From Paenibacillus lutrae (GTDB lineage Bacteria; Bacillota; Bacilli; Paenibacillales; NBRC-103111), in contig NZ_RHLK01000002.1 in NCBI RefSeq assembly GCF_009757775.1, forward strand, positions 564,113 to 628,112: 64,000 nt of DNA. The letters run 5' to 3'. The first letter of the stretch is position 1, and the number at the start of each line of letters is the position of its first letter. This document shows positions 25,148 through 33,939 of the stretch, in pieces. The translations under genes and the position numbers were made by a program. The notes below the pieces were generated by a model. The model made no database searches and had not been told where the DNA came from. It was given only the letters and a program-made list of their open reading frames with translations.

Positions 25148-25939
25148 ATGACCTTGTATACACTCAGCGGGCTGGAGAAAACGTTTTTTGAAGAGGAAGG
25201 GTACGTGGTCTTGAAAGGGGTGTATTCCCTGGAGGAAGTCAGAGCGCTGAAGGAAGAGTATCACAACATCTGGCTGGACTCGGTCGCCGGTAAAACCATT
25301 GTCCAGGACCCCGGCAAACCATTAACGAGCCTGTTCCCGCGAATGAAAGATCTCCACAAGGAGAATGAAGCAGTCCGCAGGTTTGTCTGGCAGGAGACTG
25401 CGATTGCCTGCCTGGAGGAGCTGATCGGCGAGCAAGCCCTGCTTGTATCGACCAACTATTATTTCAAGCCGCCGGGCGCCAAGGGGATGCCGTATCACCA
25501 GGACAATTACGGAATCGGCGTGCTGCCCGGCACTTGTTATGCGATCTGGGCCGGCCTCGATAAGGCTGGCGTTCATAACGGCGGCATGCGCCTGATCCGG
25601 CATACGCATACTTCTGAACTGCAGGAGCCGGGGAAGGTCTATACAGCGTCCGAGGATACGTTCGCGGGCTATGTGCAGACGCTGGAAGTTCCCGAAGGAC
25701 ATCAAGTGATCGAACTGGAAACGGAGCCCGGGGATATTGTCATCTACCATGGCAATCTTATCCACGATTCGGCGGACAACAACAGCGAGGTGCAGTTCCG
25801 TCATTCGATTATTAGTCATTTTGCGGCAGAGAGTGCGGAGAAAACGACCCTTAATTTTAATTATCTGATGGACAAAGAGGGCCGTCGCGTCCGCAAGCGG
25901 ATGAATGCCGGAGCCAATATTTTGAGAAGAGGGGAGTGA
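25148..25939 (+). CDS. PhyH-family Fe(II)/2-oxoglutarate dioxygenase (clade A)
   Basis: The 263 residues contain the metal motif His117-Gln-Asp119 (MPYHQDNYGIG), distal His206 (LIHDSADNN) and Arg218 for 2-oxoglutarate. With the proteins at 25944 and 42089 it forms a clade marked by HQDNYxxG and by an F/L-N-F-N-x-L-M-D-K segment near the C-terminus (shared by 25148 and 25944). It likely hydroxylates the cluster product or an aminoacyl intermediate; the substrate is unknown. It is separated by only 4 bp from the next PhyH gene, suggesting a recent duplication. Confidence 0.87.
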   Translation: MTLYTLSGLEKTFFEEEGYVVLKGVYSLEEVRALKEEYHNIWLDSVAGKTIVQDPGKPLTSLFPRMKDLHKENEAVRRFVWQETAIACLEELIGEQALLVSTNYYFKPPGAKGMPYHQDNYGIGVLPGTCYAIWAGLDKAGVHNGGMRLIRHTHTSELQEPGKVYTASEDTFAGYVQTLEVPEGHQVIELETEPGDIVIYHGNLIHDSADNNSEVQFRHSIISHFAAESAEKTTLNFNYLMDKEGRRVRKRMNAGANILRRGE

Positions 25940-25943
25940 TCTT

Positions 25944-26780
25944 ATGACTGAACAAGTGCTGCCGGCTTCAGATCTGGAACATTTTAACGAGCTGGGCTAT
26001 CTGGTCGTCAAAGACCTGTATAACAGTCAAGAGGTAGAGGAGCTTATCCGGCAGTTTGATCTTCACTGGGTTAAGCTGACCTCCGGGGGAGAGATTATCC
26101 AGAACGGGGAGCGGCCGCTGGAAAGCTTGTATCCCCGGCTGAGGGATTACCACCGGAAGAATGAAATCATTAAAGGGCTGTCCCTGAAGCCGGCTTTGTT
26201 CGCCTATCTGGAGCAGCTGATCGGCGAAGAGGTGCTGATTATCTCGACGAGCTATTACTTTAAGTCGCCGACGACAAGGGGTCTGCCTCTGCATCAGGAC
26301 AATTACGCTTTCGGCGTATCGCCCGGAACCACTTATGCGGCCTGGATCTCTCTTGATCCCTCGGATGAGGAGAACGGCGGCATGCAGTTCGTGCCGGGTA
26401 CGCATTCGCTTGATCTGCAAGTGCCCGAAGGGGATAAGTCGAATGTACAGTCTTATTTTTCGGATGAGGGGCAGTGGCTGAAGGAATACGAGTCCGGAGA
26501 AATCAGGGAAGTGGCGACTGAGCCGGGGGACGTGATTTTTTTCAACGGGAATATTGTGCACGGTTCTTCGGATAATGGGTCCAGGCACCGATTCCGCCGT
26601 TCTTTGCTCATTCATTTTACAGGAGTGAGTGTGGAGAAACTCGCGCTGAATTTTAATCAGCTTATGGACAAAACCGGAACCAGGGTGCGCAGAAGACTCA
26701 ATACGGATACGAAGATTGCGGAAGGCCAGGCGTCTGTATTCTCTATTCAGGAGGCGGATTATTTTGCCGGATGGAGGTAA
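25944..26780 (+). CDS. PhyH-family Fe(II)/2-oxoglutarate dioxygenase (clade A)
   Basis: The 278 residues are clearly related to the preceding gene: His117-Gln-Asp119 in LPLHQDNYAFG, a distal His in GNIVHGSSDNG followed by the Arg of RFRRS, and the shared NFNQLMDKTGTRVRRRLN. All three iron ligands are present, so hydroxylase-type activity is expected. It lies immediately before the aminoacyl:carrier-protein ligase, so one of the two clade A enzymes may act on a carrier-bound amino acid, as several PhyH enzymes do. That assignment is inference. Confidence 0.87.
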   Translation: MTEQVLPASDLEHFNELGYLVVKDLYNSQEVEELIRQFDLHWVKLTSGGEIIQNGERPLESLYPRLRDYHRKNEIIKGLSLKPALFAYLEQLIGEEVLIISTSYYFKSPTTRGLPLHQDNYAFGVSPGTTYAAWISLDPSDEENGGMQFVPGTHSLDLQVPEGDKSNVQSYFSDEGQWLKEYESGEIREVATEPGDVIFFNGNIVHGSSDNGSRHRFRRSLLIHFTGVSVEKLALNFNQLMDKTGTRVRRRLNTDTKIAEGQASVFSIQEADYFAGWR

Positions 26781-26811
26781 GGCTGGCGATGCAGGAAAGG
26801 CCGGTGAGCGT

Positions 26812-28053
26812 ATGAGGATACAGGTACCGATGGATAGAGTGAAGCGGGCGGGTGATCTCTCTCAGCTTGCGGAGAAAGTCTACTACCTGTCTGTAGACAT
26901 TAAACATGTCAGCTGGGACGCTGGCGGGATGAACATAGAGTACACCGGCGCAGACGGGGAAGAGCTGCTGCTGAGGCTTGATGCGCTCTGCACTGCGCTG
27001 GCCGCCGGACGCAAGCTCCCGTACAAGAGGCTGAGGGACAACCGCAGTCCTCGCCGGCCAAAGCTGCGGGAAGCGTCCGCGGAGCCTCTGTACGCAGGCA
27101 GCCCTGTGCTGCAAGGAGCGCAGGTGCTGCTGGAGCAGGCCGTCGTCCGCCTGCTCAGAACGAGGGCGGATGCTGCAGGAGCGGTCCTGCGCAAGTATCC
27201 CACGCTGATTCCGGAAGAGGTCATCCGCAAAAGCGGTTATCTGCGCAACTTCCCGCAGAATGTGTATGCCGTGTCCGAATTCCGGCATCAATTCGACACG
27301 CTGGAGGGGGTGCGCTCCAGTCTGTCCGCAGGGGAGCCGCTGGACAGTCTGATGCAGCCCAGCGGTGCTTACATGCAGCCCTGCGTCTGCTATCACGTGT
27401 ATGAAGAGTGCAGCCGGGACGGCCTTCCTCAGACGGATCCAGGCAGCGAGGCGGGGGCAGCCGGCTGCGACTTTGCAGCTGCGGGCGGCAGCGGGCGGGA
27501 ACCGGATGAGCGGATGCCGGGGCCGGAGCGGGGACGGGAGCCGGTGCCCGAACCGTTCCCGTTCCGGTTGTTCTCGGCGTACGGGACGTGCTACCGGCAT
27601 GAGCATGACAGCAGGATCAGCGAGTCCCGCCTGAGGGAATTCGGGATGTTCGAGATGGTGTATATCGGGGCAGCGGAAGCTGTGAAACAGATGCGCGCCG
27701 ATCTGCTGGAAGATACTTGGGCGCTGTTTGGGGCGCTTGGTCTCCAAGGCTATGTCGAATCCGCCTCCGATCCGTTCTTCCTGCCGGAAGACGGCGACCG
27801 GCGCATGTTCCAGCTGGCCGCCGAGTCGAAGTTCGAGCTGCGCTGCACGACCTCAGGCGGAGACGATTTTGCCGTCACGTCCTTCAATGTGTGCGGGGAT
27901 GTCCTGTGCCGGGCGTTCGGCATTGGCGGCAGCGGTTCGTATCCGCACTCGGGTTGCACAGCCTTCGGTGTGGACCGGTGGGTGCAGGCGATTCTGGATG
28001 CGTGGGGGCCTGATCCCGCCGGCTGGCCGGCGCTGATCAGGGGGCATCTGTGA
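26812..28053 (+). CDS. Amino acid:[carrier protein] ligase (class II seryl-tRNA-synthetase-like)
   Basis: The ATG at 26812 follows GGTGAG; the open frame from 26716 overlaps the previous gene. The 413 residues match stand-alone aa:CP ligases, truncated relatives of atypical SerRS without a tRNA-binding arm. The Zn-ligand pattern is Cys193 (CVCYHVYEE), Glu264 (YRHEHDSR) and Cys382 (HSGCTAFGVDRW), and the class II core is LREFGMFEMVYIG, DPFFLPEDG, KFELRCTT and SFNVCGD. A Gly/Glu-rich insert lies near residues 205-248. The family adenylates a small amino acid such as Gly or Ala and loads it on a carrier protein. The likely partner is the carrier protein at 29106. The stop overlaps the next start (GTGA). 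Confidence 0.8.
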   Translation: MRIQVPMDRVKRAGDLSQLAEKVYYLSVDIKHVSWDAGGMNIEYTGADGEELLLRLDALCTALAAGRKLPYKRLRDNRSPRRPKLREASAEPLYAGSPVLQGAQVLLEQAVVRLLRTRADAAGAVLRKYPTLIPEEVIRKSGYLRNFPQNVYAVSEFRHQFDTLEGVRSSLSAGEPLDSLMQPSGAYMQPCVCYHVYEECSRDGLPQTDPGSEAGAAGCDFAAAGGSGREPDERMPGPERGREPVPEPFPFRLFSAYGTCYRHEHDSRISESRLREFGMFEMVYIGAAEAVKQMRADLLEDTWALFGALGLQGYVESASDPFFLPEDGDRRMFQLAAESKFELRCTTSGGDDFAVTSFNVCGDVLCRAFGIGGSGSYPHSGCTAFGVDRWVQAILDAWGPDPAGWPALIRGHL

Positions 28054-29096
28054 ACAGGGGCAGGATGAATCACCTGCCCGTTGTGGAAGCACCGGGATTT
28101 GAGACCGAATGCTACCACAACATCCGGCTTAGCATCGTTCAGGCTCACCGTGAACTGATGCCCTGGTATTATAGTCATTTTATGAATTTGACTTTGAAGA
28201 CTGCGGGTGAGGATCTTTTTCCGGTCATCCGGTTCGAGGAGCACCTGGAGGTATACTCGGACATCATCGAAGAGACACCGCTGCCGGACTGTGAAGACTG
28301 GGTAGAGCAGGTCCGCAATTGTATAGATAAAGGCCGGTATCTCGTCGTTTACTTTAACTGGCGGCATATTCCGACTTCCCGTTACTTTAAGAAACAGGAT
28401 ATATATCACGAAGCGCTTGTGTATGGTTATGACGATTCCAGGCAGACGCTGCAATTTGTGGCTTTTGACGTAGAGGACAAAGGCTATGGAAGCTCGGAAG
28501 TGCCGTATTCTCTGTTCAACGACGAAATGAAGAGACTGGTGGCGGAGGACATGCACTCGCAGCGCTGGTTTGCTTTCTACGGTTTTCCCGCCTCGGTTAT
28601 TTCCCTCAGAGATTCGCAGCGGACCCGTCCGGATACCCGCAGCATGTATTTTGCTTTGGACCGGGGACGTGTACGGGCGAGCCGTACGGAGAAGGATACG
28701 TTTGCAGCCGGATACTATGTGAACGAATATTTGGCGGGTTATTTCCGCCAGCTGGCGGAGGGCAGACCTCTGCAAGTGAAGGAGTTCGTCTATTGGAATA
28801 TTATCGTACACAAGATGATTCTCCATAAAAGTCTGATGCTGCAGAGGATCGACTACATGAGGGGTTCATCCGGCTCTAAACAGCTGGAGCTTCTCAAAGC
28901 TCTGTATGTCAAGGTTAAGACGGAGATGGACCGAGTCAAGTGGACGAGCATCAAATACCAGCGGACGAAAGCGTCCGTATATCTGCATCAGCTGGCGGAC
29001 CATTTCCATACGCTTTATGAGCTGGAGAAGAGGGCCGCCGCCATGATGATGGAGTTTCTTACCTTGTCTCATCTGAATCAAAATCTGGGTCACTGA
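28050..29096 (+). CDS. BtrH-like / C39-fold Cys-His-Asp protein, candidate aminoacyl transferase
   Basis: The GTG at 28050 overlaps the ligase stop. The 348-residue soluble protein has a papain-like order of putative catalytic residues: Cys21 (FETECYHN), His120 (IYHEALVYGYDD) and an Asp near 140 (FVAFDVED), followed by a helical C-terminal half. The same order recurs in the protein at 38464. In butirosin biosynthesis BtrH, with a related fold, transfers the acyl group from a carrier protein to an aminoglycoside amine. Set between the aa:CP ligase and its carrier protein, this protein is well placed to move the amino acid to an amine or hydroxyl of the product. Function is inferred. Confidence 0.6.
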   Translation: MNRGRMNHLPVVEAPGFETECYHNIRLSIVQAHRELMPWYYSHFMNLTLKTAGEDLFPVIRFEEHLEVYSDIIEETPLPDCEDWVEQVRNCIDKGRYLVVYFNWRHIPTSRYFKKQDIYHEALVYGYDDSRQTLQFVAFDVEDKGYGSSEVPYSLFNDEMKRLVAEDMHSQRWFAFYGFPASVISLRDSQRTRPDTRSMYFALDRGRVRASRTEKDTFAAGYYVNEYLAGYFRQLAEGRPLQVKEFVYWNIIVHKMILHKSLMLQRIDYMRGSSGSKQLELLKALYVKVKTEMDRVKWTSIKYQRTKASVYLHQLADHFHTLYELEKRAAAMMMEFLTLSHLNQNLGH

Positions 29097-29105
29097 GGTG
29101 CGAGA

Positions 29106-29357
29106 ATGAATACTTCGGAAATGGAAGCCATTATTATCGACAATGTTAAACAGATTCTGCCCGAGAAGTTCGAAATTGAACCCGGGACCAAGCTGCTGGA
29201 GACGGGAATTGATTCCATGAGCTTTATCCGCCTAGTGGTCCTCTTGGAAGAATCTTTCGGCGTTGTAATTGAAGATGAGGAAATTCTTCTGGAGAATTTC
29301 GCGAATGTAGGGACGATCCGCTCCTTGATCGAACGCTGCCTTCCGAATAAAAGTTAG
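29106..29357 (+). CDS. Free-standing carrier protein (partner of the aa:CP ligase)
   Basis: The 83-residue acidic helical protein has the phosphopantetheine motif TGIDSMSF (Ser37), preceded by a typical PGTKLLE stretch and followed by an EESFGVVIEDEE helix. It sits in a three-gene unit ligase - Cys enzyme - carrier, so an aminoacyl thioester is its expected cargo. AcpS at 725 could activate it. It ends that unit; a gap of 130 bp follows. Confidence 0.88.
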   Translation: MNTSEMEAIIIDNVKQILPEKFEIEPGTKLLETGIDSMSFIRLVVLLEESFGVVIEDEEILLENFANVGTIRSLIERCLPNKS

Positions 29358-29489
29358 ACCAGCGGGCACGGGATGCCAACAGAAGACGAAGAGTTCGTGG
29401 TCAAAAGCAGAGTATTAGGGCGCAGGGATATGAGATAGTAAAAGTACCCCGGGGAAACAAATAACAAGCCAACTCTAGGAGGAATGACC

Positions 29490-30029
29490 ATGAAAACCGA
29501 ACTTTCCAAGAACGCGAAGAATGCAAAGAAAGTGACCATGACGCTTGAAAACTCCAACAGCAAAACCTACTTGGAGATGCTGGACGGACGCTCCGAAGAG
29601 CTCCACTTTGCTCAAGTGGCACCGACGCAGTTCACGGTTGACGATTCCGAATTCAGCCTGAAGTCAGGCATCAACGTCGAGCTGGGAATCCTCAACGTAG
29701 ACCTGGTGGCCACTTCCAGCGTGATCTGGCCCGGACAAACCATCCGCGTACGCGGAGGCCTGCAAGGACAGGGTGCTGCGATGAAAGCTCAGGCAACCAT
29801 TCCTTTCAACAAGAAGATGGCGGACGGTGTCCAGGGTGAGTCTTGGCTGTACTGGGTTATCGAGACCCCGGAAGGTGAGCTTCACAATAAACAGCCGATT
29901 CACATGAAAGGCGTCCTGAAGGGGCTTCCTCCGAAGAATGCAACTTTCTATTCGGACAGCGTAACTCCGCTGTTCGACCGTGAAAACAATCAGGCGGGTA
30001 CGGTTTACGGCTGCCTGCAATCCAACTAA
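29490..30029 (+). CDS. Protein of unknown function, beta-rich
   Basis: Start at 29490 (AGGAGG 7 nt upstream) rather than the ATG at 29484 that touches it. The 179 residues are mostly predicted beta strands with a basic Lys/Asn-rich N-terminus (KTELSKNAKNAKKVTM), no signal peptide and no cysteine until the C-terminal VYGCLQSN. Segments such as GINVELGILNVDLVATSSVIWPGQTIRVRGG suggest a beta-sandwich or barrel, compatible with a ligand-binding, allene-oxide-cyclase-like or cyclase-type fold, but I recognise no family. It has its own strong ribosome site and a 130-bp leader, and precedes an FAD oxidoreductase with which it may act. Confidence 0.65.
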   Translation: MKTELSKNAKNAKKVTMTLENSNSKTYLEMLDGRSEELHFAQVAPTQFTVDDSEFSLKSGINVELGILNVDLVATSSVIWPGQTIRVRGGLQGQGAAMKAQATIPFNKKMADGVQGESWLYWVIETPEGELHNKQPIHMKGVLKGLPPKNATFYSDSVTPLFDRENNQAGTVYGCLQSN

Positions 30030-30116
30030 TCGCAAAGCACACGGAGGCACGGAGGGGTCATTTCTATGGACCCCTCTTTCCATACGTTAGAAGTCTGTAT
30101 ACGACAGGAGAATGCG

Positions 30117-31295
30117 ATGTATGACGTTATTATCGTAGGCGCAAGGTGCGCGGGTGCGGCTCTTGCCGCTTTTCTGGGAAGCAGGGGACACCGTATTTTG
30201 CTGGTGGATCAATTTCCGTTCCCGAGCGGAACCAATTCGACTCACATTCTGGGTGAAAGCGGGGTCTACGAGCGTCTCGGAATTCTTCAGAAGATGGAGT
30301 CGGCGGGAGCGCCCGCATTAACGCGCATGAGGATCGATCTGCTGGGCACTGTATTTGAATCTGACATCACCGTAACCCAAAGAGCGCTCGGACTGCGCAG
30401 AGAGATTCTGGACCCGCTGCTTCTGCAGAGTGCGGCCCGCAGCGGCCGGGTCGATATTCAGCTGAATACCAGGGTTACGAAGGTCTTGATCAGAAGCGGA
30501 CAAGCAGCAGGAATCCAGTGCAGCCGCAAAGACGGAACGAACGTCCGCTTCTATGGCAGGATCATAGTGGGGGCGGACGGACGGAATTCCATGGTGGCCC
30601 GTCAAGTTCAGGCTCCTGTGACAGCGGAATCGCAGCAGCCGCTGCATGGCGTAACCTACGCCTATTTCTCCAGGGTCGAACCTCTGCCTATTCCGGCGGT
30701 CGAATGGTACTGGCACGGCTCTTCTATCGTCATCAACAGCCCGATTGACGGACTTATGCACTGTATCGCCTATATGTACCCTCCGGCAGAGCGTCAGGCG
30801 ATGGCGGGAATCAGCCCGGACAGCTTTCTTGAGAAACTCAGAGCCATCCGGACGCTGCAGCCGAGGCTTGGGAGGAGTGAAGTCGAGGGTGCGATTAGAG
30901 GGATACCGCCTCTTAAAAGCATCATCCGTAAAGCATGGGGTCCCGGCTGGGCGTTAGCGGGCGATGCGGGAGCTTTTCTTCATCCTGCTGCGGGTGTGGG
31001 AATCGACAATGCGGTCTGTACGGCGGAATACCTGGCGGAAGAGCTGCATGCTTTTCTGCAAGGGCGCAAAACCTGGGAATACGCTATGGAAACCTACGAA
31101 AAACAGCGTAATAAGCGGATATTCCCCCAATATGATCATTCTTTGGCTACTTTGGATTTCTCTCTCCAGCCTGTCCCCGAAGCTTCCCTGGACACGCTCG
31201 CAATGCTCGCCACTTTCCCCAGTCTCGTTAAGAAGGTCGGCCTTCAGGCCGGAGAGATTCTTTCAATAATTTCTGGAGGCAAAAATCATGAATAA
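30117..31295 (+). CDS. FAD-dependent monooxygenase / geranylgeranyl-reductase-like oxidoreductase
   Basis: The ATG at 30117 follows ACAGGAGAATGC and begins directly with MYDVIIVGARCAGAALAAFLGSRG (Rossmann GxGxxG variant). Further FAD motifs are IIVGADGRNSMVARQV near residue 155 and GWALAGDAGAFLHPAAGVGIDNAV near 278, the GD motif shared by PHBH-type monooxygenases, halogenases and geranylgeranyl reductases. The length (392 aa) fits. Reaction options are hydroxylation, epoxidation or double-bond reduction of a polyene-like chain. The C-terminal end overlaps the next gene by 8 bp, so the SRPBCC-PDZ protein probably cooperates with it. Confidence 0.83.
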   Translation: MYDVIIVGARCAGAALAAFLGSRGHRILLVDQFPFPSGTNSTHILGESGVYERLGILQKMESAGAPALTRMRIDLLGTVFESDITVTQRALGLRREILDPLLLQSAARSGRVDIQLNTRVTKVLIRSGQAAGIQCSRKDGTNVRFYGRIIVGADGRNSMVARQVQAPVTAESQQPLHGVTYAYFSRVEPLPIPAVEWYWHGSSIVINSPIDGLMHCIAYMYPPAERQAMAGISPDSFLEKLRAIRTLQPRLGRSEVEGAIRGIPPLKSIIRKAWGPGWALAGDAGAFLHPAAGVGIDNAVCTAEYLAEELHAFLQGRKTWEYAMETYEKQRNKRIFPQYDHSLATLDFSLQPVPEASLDTLAMLATFPSLVKKVGLQAGEILSIISGGKNHE

Positions 31296-32187
31296 TGCTC
31301 ACGCAGATTCTTCACTGAATGTTATCTATCTGGAGTCTTCACTAGAGAAGGTATGGTGGTCGGTTGCCACGGTGGAAGGGACCAATACTTATCTCACCTA
31401 CGCGTCTTCAACCACCGGAATGTCCGGGGAGCCGGCGGTCGGAGATATCTACCTGTTAAATTACGGGGATATCGAGAACCGCGCACAGGTTACAGAATGC
31501 CAGCCCTGCCGCCGGTTTGCGCTGTCCGATGCTTACAACTCCCTGGCTCCGGACGGAGACAGGGAGGCGTTCCGCGTCAGCACTTCTTTTACGCTGGAAG
31601 AAATGGGGCCGTTCGTTAAGCTGAGTCTGTCGGTTCGGGGCTTCTCCGGGGACACAAGCGGGCAGTGGCTGCGCGAGTGTCTTGAAATGGGCTGGCGCCG
31701 GTCGCTTATGAATCTGAAATCGGTGCTGGAACTGGGTCTTGACTTGCGCACCGAGCTGTTCAGTTATCCGAGGCTCGGCGTTACCAACTGCACGGTAAAC
31801 ACGGAGCAAAGCCTGGAAACGGGTGTTCAGGCGGGTGGAGGGAACTATTTGCTTGAAGTCTTCCCGGGCAGTCCCGCCGGACAGGCGGGGCTAAGAGCAG
31901 GAGATGTCGTAACAGCGCTGGGCGGTTTGGAGACAGGTACTTACAGCGACTTCGTCCGGGTGATTTCGTCCTTCTATGGCACTCAAGGACTTGTATCCGT
32001 CACATTCGTACGGGAAGGCAGAGAGCAGGAAACAGAAGTCCGGCTGTCGGTAGAGGAGCAGTTTACGGGGCTGAACAAGGACAGCCTGACATTGGATCAG
32101 ATTCAATCCAGGCGCGAGCAAATGGCCAGGAGCCGCTCGGCATCCGGGGCGTTCTGGTCAGAAGAACGGCCGCTCCCGCAAGAATAA
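31288..32187 (+). CDS. SRPBCC (START-like) domain fused to a PDZ domain
   Basis: The N-terminal half (about residues 8-165) looks like an SRPBCC/AHSA1 hydrophobic-cavity fold: NVIYLESSLEKVWWSVATVEG...YLLNYGDIENRAQVTECQPCRRFAL, then the long helix GQWLRECLEMGWRRSLMNLKSVLE. The C-terminal part (about 168-260) is a PDZ domain with GNYLLEVFPGSPAGQAGLRAGDVVTALGG and a VTFVREGREQETEVRL strand. There is no signal peptide, so it is cytosolic. SRPBCC proteins bind or cyclise lipophilic intermediates; the PDZ could dock a C-terminal peptide of a partner enzyme. The fusion is unusual for a biosynthetic operon. It overlaps the FAD enzyme. Confidence 0.7.
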   Translation: MNNAHADSSLNVIYLESSLEKVWWSVATVEGTNTYLTYASSTTGMSGEPAVGDIYLLNYGDIENRAQVTECQPCRRFALSDAYNSLAPDGDREAFRVSTSFTLEEMGPFVKLSLSVRGFSGDTSGQWLRECLEMGWRRSLMNLKSVLELGLDLRTELFSYPRLGVTNCTVNTEQSLETGVQAGGGNYLLEVFPGSPAGQAGLRAGDVVTALGGLETGTYSDFVRVISSFYGTQGLVSVTFVREGREQETEVRLSVEEQFTGLNKDSLTLDQIQSRREQMARSRSASGAFWSEERPLPQE

Positions 32188-32215
32188 CCTTATTCGTCAG
32201 GAAAGGAGACATAAG

Positions 32216-33112
32216 ATGAGTGAGAATGAGGAAGCCCTGCTGCCGGGTCTTGAAGAGGAATACAGCCTGACGAGCCGGCAGATCCAGGAGTATCAGGCGG
32301 ACGGACATATCTACCTCAAGGGTGTCTGTTCGGCTGCAGAAACGGCAGTTTACCGTCAGGCAATCACGGAGATATACCCGGCGTTCACACCGGAATCTTA
32401 TCCGCCCGGTGAACGGGAGTTTTACGGTGTGGAACGGGCTTTTCCGACAGTGATGAATATGTGGGAAAGAAGCCGGAAGGTAAGAAAGTTTTCTTTGGCC
32501 AGACGATTCGCCAAAATCGCCGCCGATCTGATGGGTGTGGACAGGCTGAGGCTGTATCATGATTCCGCTATCTTTCTTGAAAAGGGCGGGGGAGCCATCC
32601 CGTGGCACCAGGATAGCCCGTACATGCTCCAGACAGACCCCGATATGACCATGACCATGTGGATGCCGCTCGTCGACTTGCCCGCAGAGCTGGGCTCCAT
32701 GAGGTTTATGTCGGGCTCTCATCTCCTGAAGGCGGATAAGCATACGAATCTGCTTCTCCAATCGTACCGGAAAGGGCTGTCTGAAGTACATTACGGAGCC
32801 ATGCCCGCAGGAGATGCCACGTTTCATTCCGGTCTTACGCTTCATTATGCGGCGGCCAATACCACGAATATCGTGAGGGAAGTCGCCACAATCATTTATA
32901 TTGCCGACAATCTGAAGATTGTGGAGCCGGATACGGAGGCCAGAGCCTACCATTTAAAACGGATATTCCCCGGTATGAAAGCCGGCGATCCTGCAGTCAG
33001 CCCATGGACACCTCTTGTGTTCGACAGGGATACGGAAGCGGAGGCGGATGTCCACCCGGTTGCCCAGTCGGATGCCCAGCCGGATGCCCAGCAGGAAAGG
33101 AAGGAGGATTAA
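32216..33112 (+). CDS. PhyH-family Fe(II)/2-oxoglutarate dioxygenase (clade B, HxD)
   Basis: The 298 residues have the intact ligands His131-Gln-Asp133 (IPWHQDSPYML), His210 (HSGLTLHYAAAN) and Arg221. The clade B segment ARRFAKIAADLMGVDRLRLYHDS and WMPLVDLPAELGSMRF are shared with its three neighbours. A hydrophilic Asp/Ala/Gln-rich tail (about 28 residues, encoded by near-repeats gatgcccag) follows the fold. It is the first of four PhyH genes in a row, two of which lack the iron-binding Asp, so it is the clearest active oxygenase of the set together with 34755. Confidence 0.87.
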   Translation: MSENEEALLPGLEEEYSLTSRQIQEYQADGHIYLKGVCSAAETAVYRQAITEIYPAFTPESYPPGEREFYGVERAFPTVMNMWERSRKVRKFSLARRFAKIAADLMGVDRLRLYHDSAIFLEKGGGAIPWHQDSPYMLQTDPDMTMTMWMPLVDLPAELGSMRFMSGSHLLKADKHTNLLLQSYRKGLSEVHYGAMPAGDATFHSGLTLHYAAANTTNIVREVATIIYIADNLKIVEPDTEARAYHLKRIFPGMKAGDPAVSPWTPLVFDRDTEAEADVHPVAQSDAQPDAQQERKED

Positions 33113-33114
33113 GG

Positions 33115-33939
33115 ATGGAGAACCAGACCGTATTCCACGCGCTTGAGCGTGAACGTGCACTGAGCCCGGAAGAACTCGGACAATTCCAGAGAGATGGCCG
33201 TCTGATGCTCCGGCAGCTCGCCCAATCAGAAGATATCGCCCGAATCCGCCCGGCACTCCTGGAGGAAGTCGGGAAGCTGGGGGAAGGGCTCCGGTTACAG
33301 GTGATGAATGTATGGAAGAAATCACCTGTCGTGCAGGCATTTGTGTTCGCCCATCTGTATTCCCAGATAGCCGCCGACCTGCTCGGAGTCGACGGTGTCC
33401 GGCTTTATTTTGATCAGATCTTCGTCAAAAAGCCAGGAGCCGGCGCAATGCCTTTGCATCAGGCGAACCAGTTTATGCTTCCGCTTGATCCGAGCAAGGT
33501 CATCTCGATGTGGATGCCGCTGACGGACATACCGGATGAATCCGGGCCGCTGTCTTATGTGCCGCAGTCCCATCTGCACGAGAAGCTGCGCAGCGCGAAG
33601 AATCCGCTGCTTGCGGCAATGCGGCTGGGTCTGGCAGAGGAGGCATGCGGTCCGATGATGGCCGGTGACGCTGCGTTTCATACCGGCTGGACGCTGCACG
33701 GGGCTTACGCGAACAACGCCGATACAGCGCGGGAAATGCTGATCATTACCTGGTTTGCGGATGAGGCCAGAGCCGTAGACCCTCAGGATACAGAGAATAA
33801 GAATCCGCAGCTGAAGAGCCTGTTCCAGGGCCTGGAGCCCGGTGATCCCGTGAAGGGGCGTAATTTCCCTTTGCTGTTCTACCGCCATTACAGAGACATC
33901 ATGCGGATCGTGCATGAACGTGGGGAGGATCAGCGATGA
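33115..33939 (+). CDS. PhyH-family protein with HxA in place of HxD: candidate iron/2-oxoglutarate halogenase
   Basis: Start at 33115 (GGAGG 8 nt upstream). The open frame to 33004 is overlap. The 274 residues align closely with clade B, but the metal motif reads His115-Gln-Ala117 (MPLHQANQFML) where the neighbours have His-Gln-Asp. The distal His195 (GWTLHGAYANN) and Arg206 are kept at the usual 11-residue spacing. Asp-to-Ala/Gly at this position opens an iron site for chloride in SyrB2-type halogenases of the same fold. The alternative is a catalytically dead paralogue. The stop overlaps the next start. Confidence 0.83.
   Translation: MENQTVFHALERERALSPEELGQFQRDGRLMLRQLAQSEDIARIRPALLEEVGKLGEGLRLQVMNVWKKSPVVQAFVFAHLYSQIAADLLGVDGVRLYFDQIFVKKPGAGAMPLHQANQFMLPLDPSKVISMWMPLTDIPDESGPLSYVPQSHLHEKLRSAKNPLLAAMRLGLAEEACGPMMAGDAAFHTGWTLHGAYANNADTAREMLIITWFADEARAVDPQDTENKNPQLKSLFQGLEPGDPVKGRNFPLLFYRHYRDIMRIVHERGEDQR

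Noticed and set aside
26743-28826. Long - strand open frames (up to 358 codons) opposite the aa:CP ligase and the BtrH-like gene
   Set aside because: They are antisense to well-supported genes, have no ribosome sites or recognisable domains, and follow from the GC-rich third positions of the coding strand.
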